From the NCBI RefSeq assembly GCF_006335125.1, contig NZ_VDMO01000026.1, positions 1 to 50,902 on the forward strand: a DNA stretch of 50,902 nucleotides, given 5' to 3'. The notes beneath the pieces were generated by a model. It made no database searches. It saw nothing but the letters and a program-made list of their open reading frames with translations, and was not told the DNA's origin. A program made the position numbers and the translations under genes. Below are positions 50,766 to 50,902 of the stretch, piece after piece. The first letter of the stretch is position 1. The number at the start of each line of letters is the position of its first letter. The DNA comes from Deinococcus radiopugnans ATCC 19172 (GTDB lineage: Bacteria; Deinococcota; Deinococci; Deinococcales; Deinococcaceae).

Positions 50766-50902
50766 TAGAGCATTTGCTCTGTACCGGACATCTTAGCTTC
50801 AAGCCGCTCCTGATGCGTGAAACGGCGTGCTCAGTAGCCTGACCAACTCAGGTAACTCGGGCAGGTTCCACCGCAGCGCATGGCACAGCTGTTCCGCGCC
50901 AT
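50766..50902 (-). mobile_element. Insertion-sequence end with partial transposase
   Basis: The tip reads TAGAGCATTTGCTCTGTACC from 50766, matching the 148-bp MITE tip for 11 bases. On the minus strand a frame open to the window edge ends with a TGA at 50801-50799 and encodes GAEQLCHALRWNLPEL and about 17 more residues. It is related to the fragment at the left edge. I infer the C-terminus of a transposase whose body lies beyond the window. The family is not certain; TA flanks and GAGCATTTG ends fit IS5- or IS630-like elements. Confidence 0.5.

Overview
This is a high-GC, gene-dense bacterial segment that reads as Deinococcus. The evidence is the gene content: a deinoxanthin carotenoid cluster with a 511-aa CrtO ketolase, a CruF hydratase and a carotenoid P450. 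It is supported by an animal-type haem peroxidase, a homodimeric pyruvate dehydrogenase E1, and many apparently leaderless genes with a TANNNT box 6-8 nt before the start codon. Both ends run into related transposase C-terminal tails, so the window may be a whole contig or segment bounded by insertion sequences.

Layout. 1-1.5 kb: transposase remnant joined to an AT-rich, 5'-truncated AlbA/Schlafen-type gene. 1.5-6.6 kb: a small unknown gene, then aceE-aceF (pyruvate dehydrogenase E1 and E2). 6.6-8.9 kb: lipoprotein, a 134-bp MITE, a cyclopropane fatty acid synthase. 8.9-12.7 kb: DUF4127 protein, a MacB/FtsX-like ABC exporter pair, an isoprenylcysteine-type methyltransferase. 12.7-16.6 kb: a Pnkp-like kinase-phosphatase, an unknown gene, an alkaline-phosphatase-superfamily enzyme, a cluster of DnaA boxes, trpF. 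16.7-21.7 kb: APH-like phosphotransferase, OsmC, a 930-aa DUF2339 membrane protein, a Fur-family regulator. 21.8-26.6 kb: birA-bioY (biotin), PfkB kinase, mltG, DUF421 protein. 26.6-27.1 kb: a second type of MITE and a lipoprotein. 27.2-35.4 kb: an eight-gene minus-strand carotenoid unit read crtO, nudix, cruF, acyltransferase, glycosyltransferase, unknown secreted protein, crtD-like, P450. 35.4-41.6 kb: acetyltransferases, SnoaL-like protein, a 492-aa unknown, mutY, uppS, lipoprotein. 41.6-45.4 kb: phoB-phoR-phoU with a Pho-box-like direct repeat, and metK. 45.4-49.2 kb: psuG and psuK separated by a haem peroxidase gene and a MITE. 49.2-50.9 kb: minD-minE, third MITE copy, a 56-aa membrane protein, IS end.

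The most unusual signals are these. A 134-bp MITE occurs in three copies with 3-bp TNA target duplications; two copies sit exactly in stop codons and preserve them, and a hairpin arm inside is inverted between copies. A second MITE (148 bp) also preserves a stop codon and shares its tip with the IS at the right edge. Five perfect DnaA 9-mers and one degenerate 9-mer lie in 168 bp between two convergent genes with no dnaA nearby. A gene is apparently broken at a poly-C run. CruF is translationally coupled to an acyltransferase and a glycosyltransferase.
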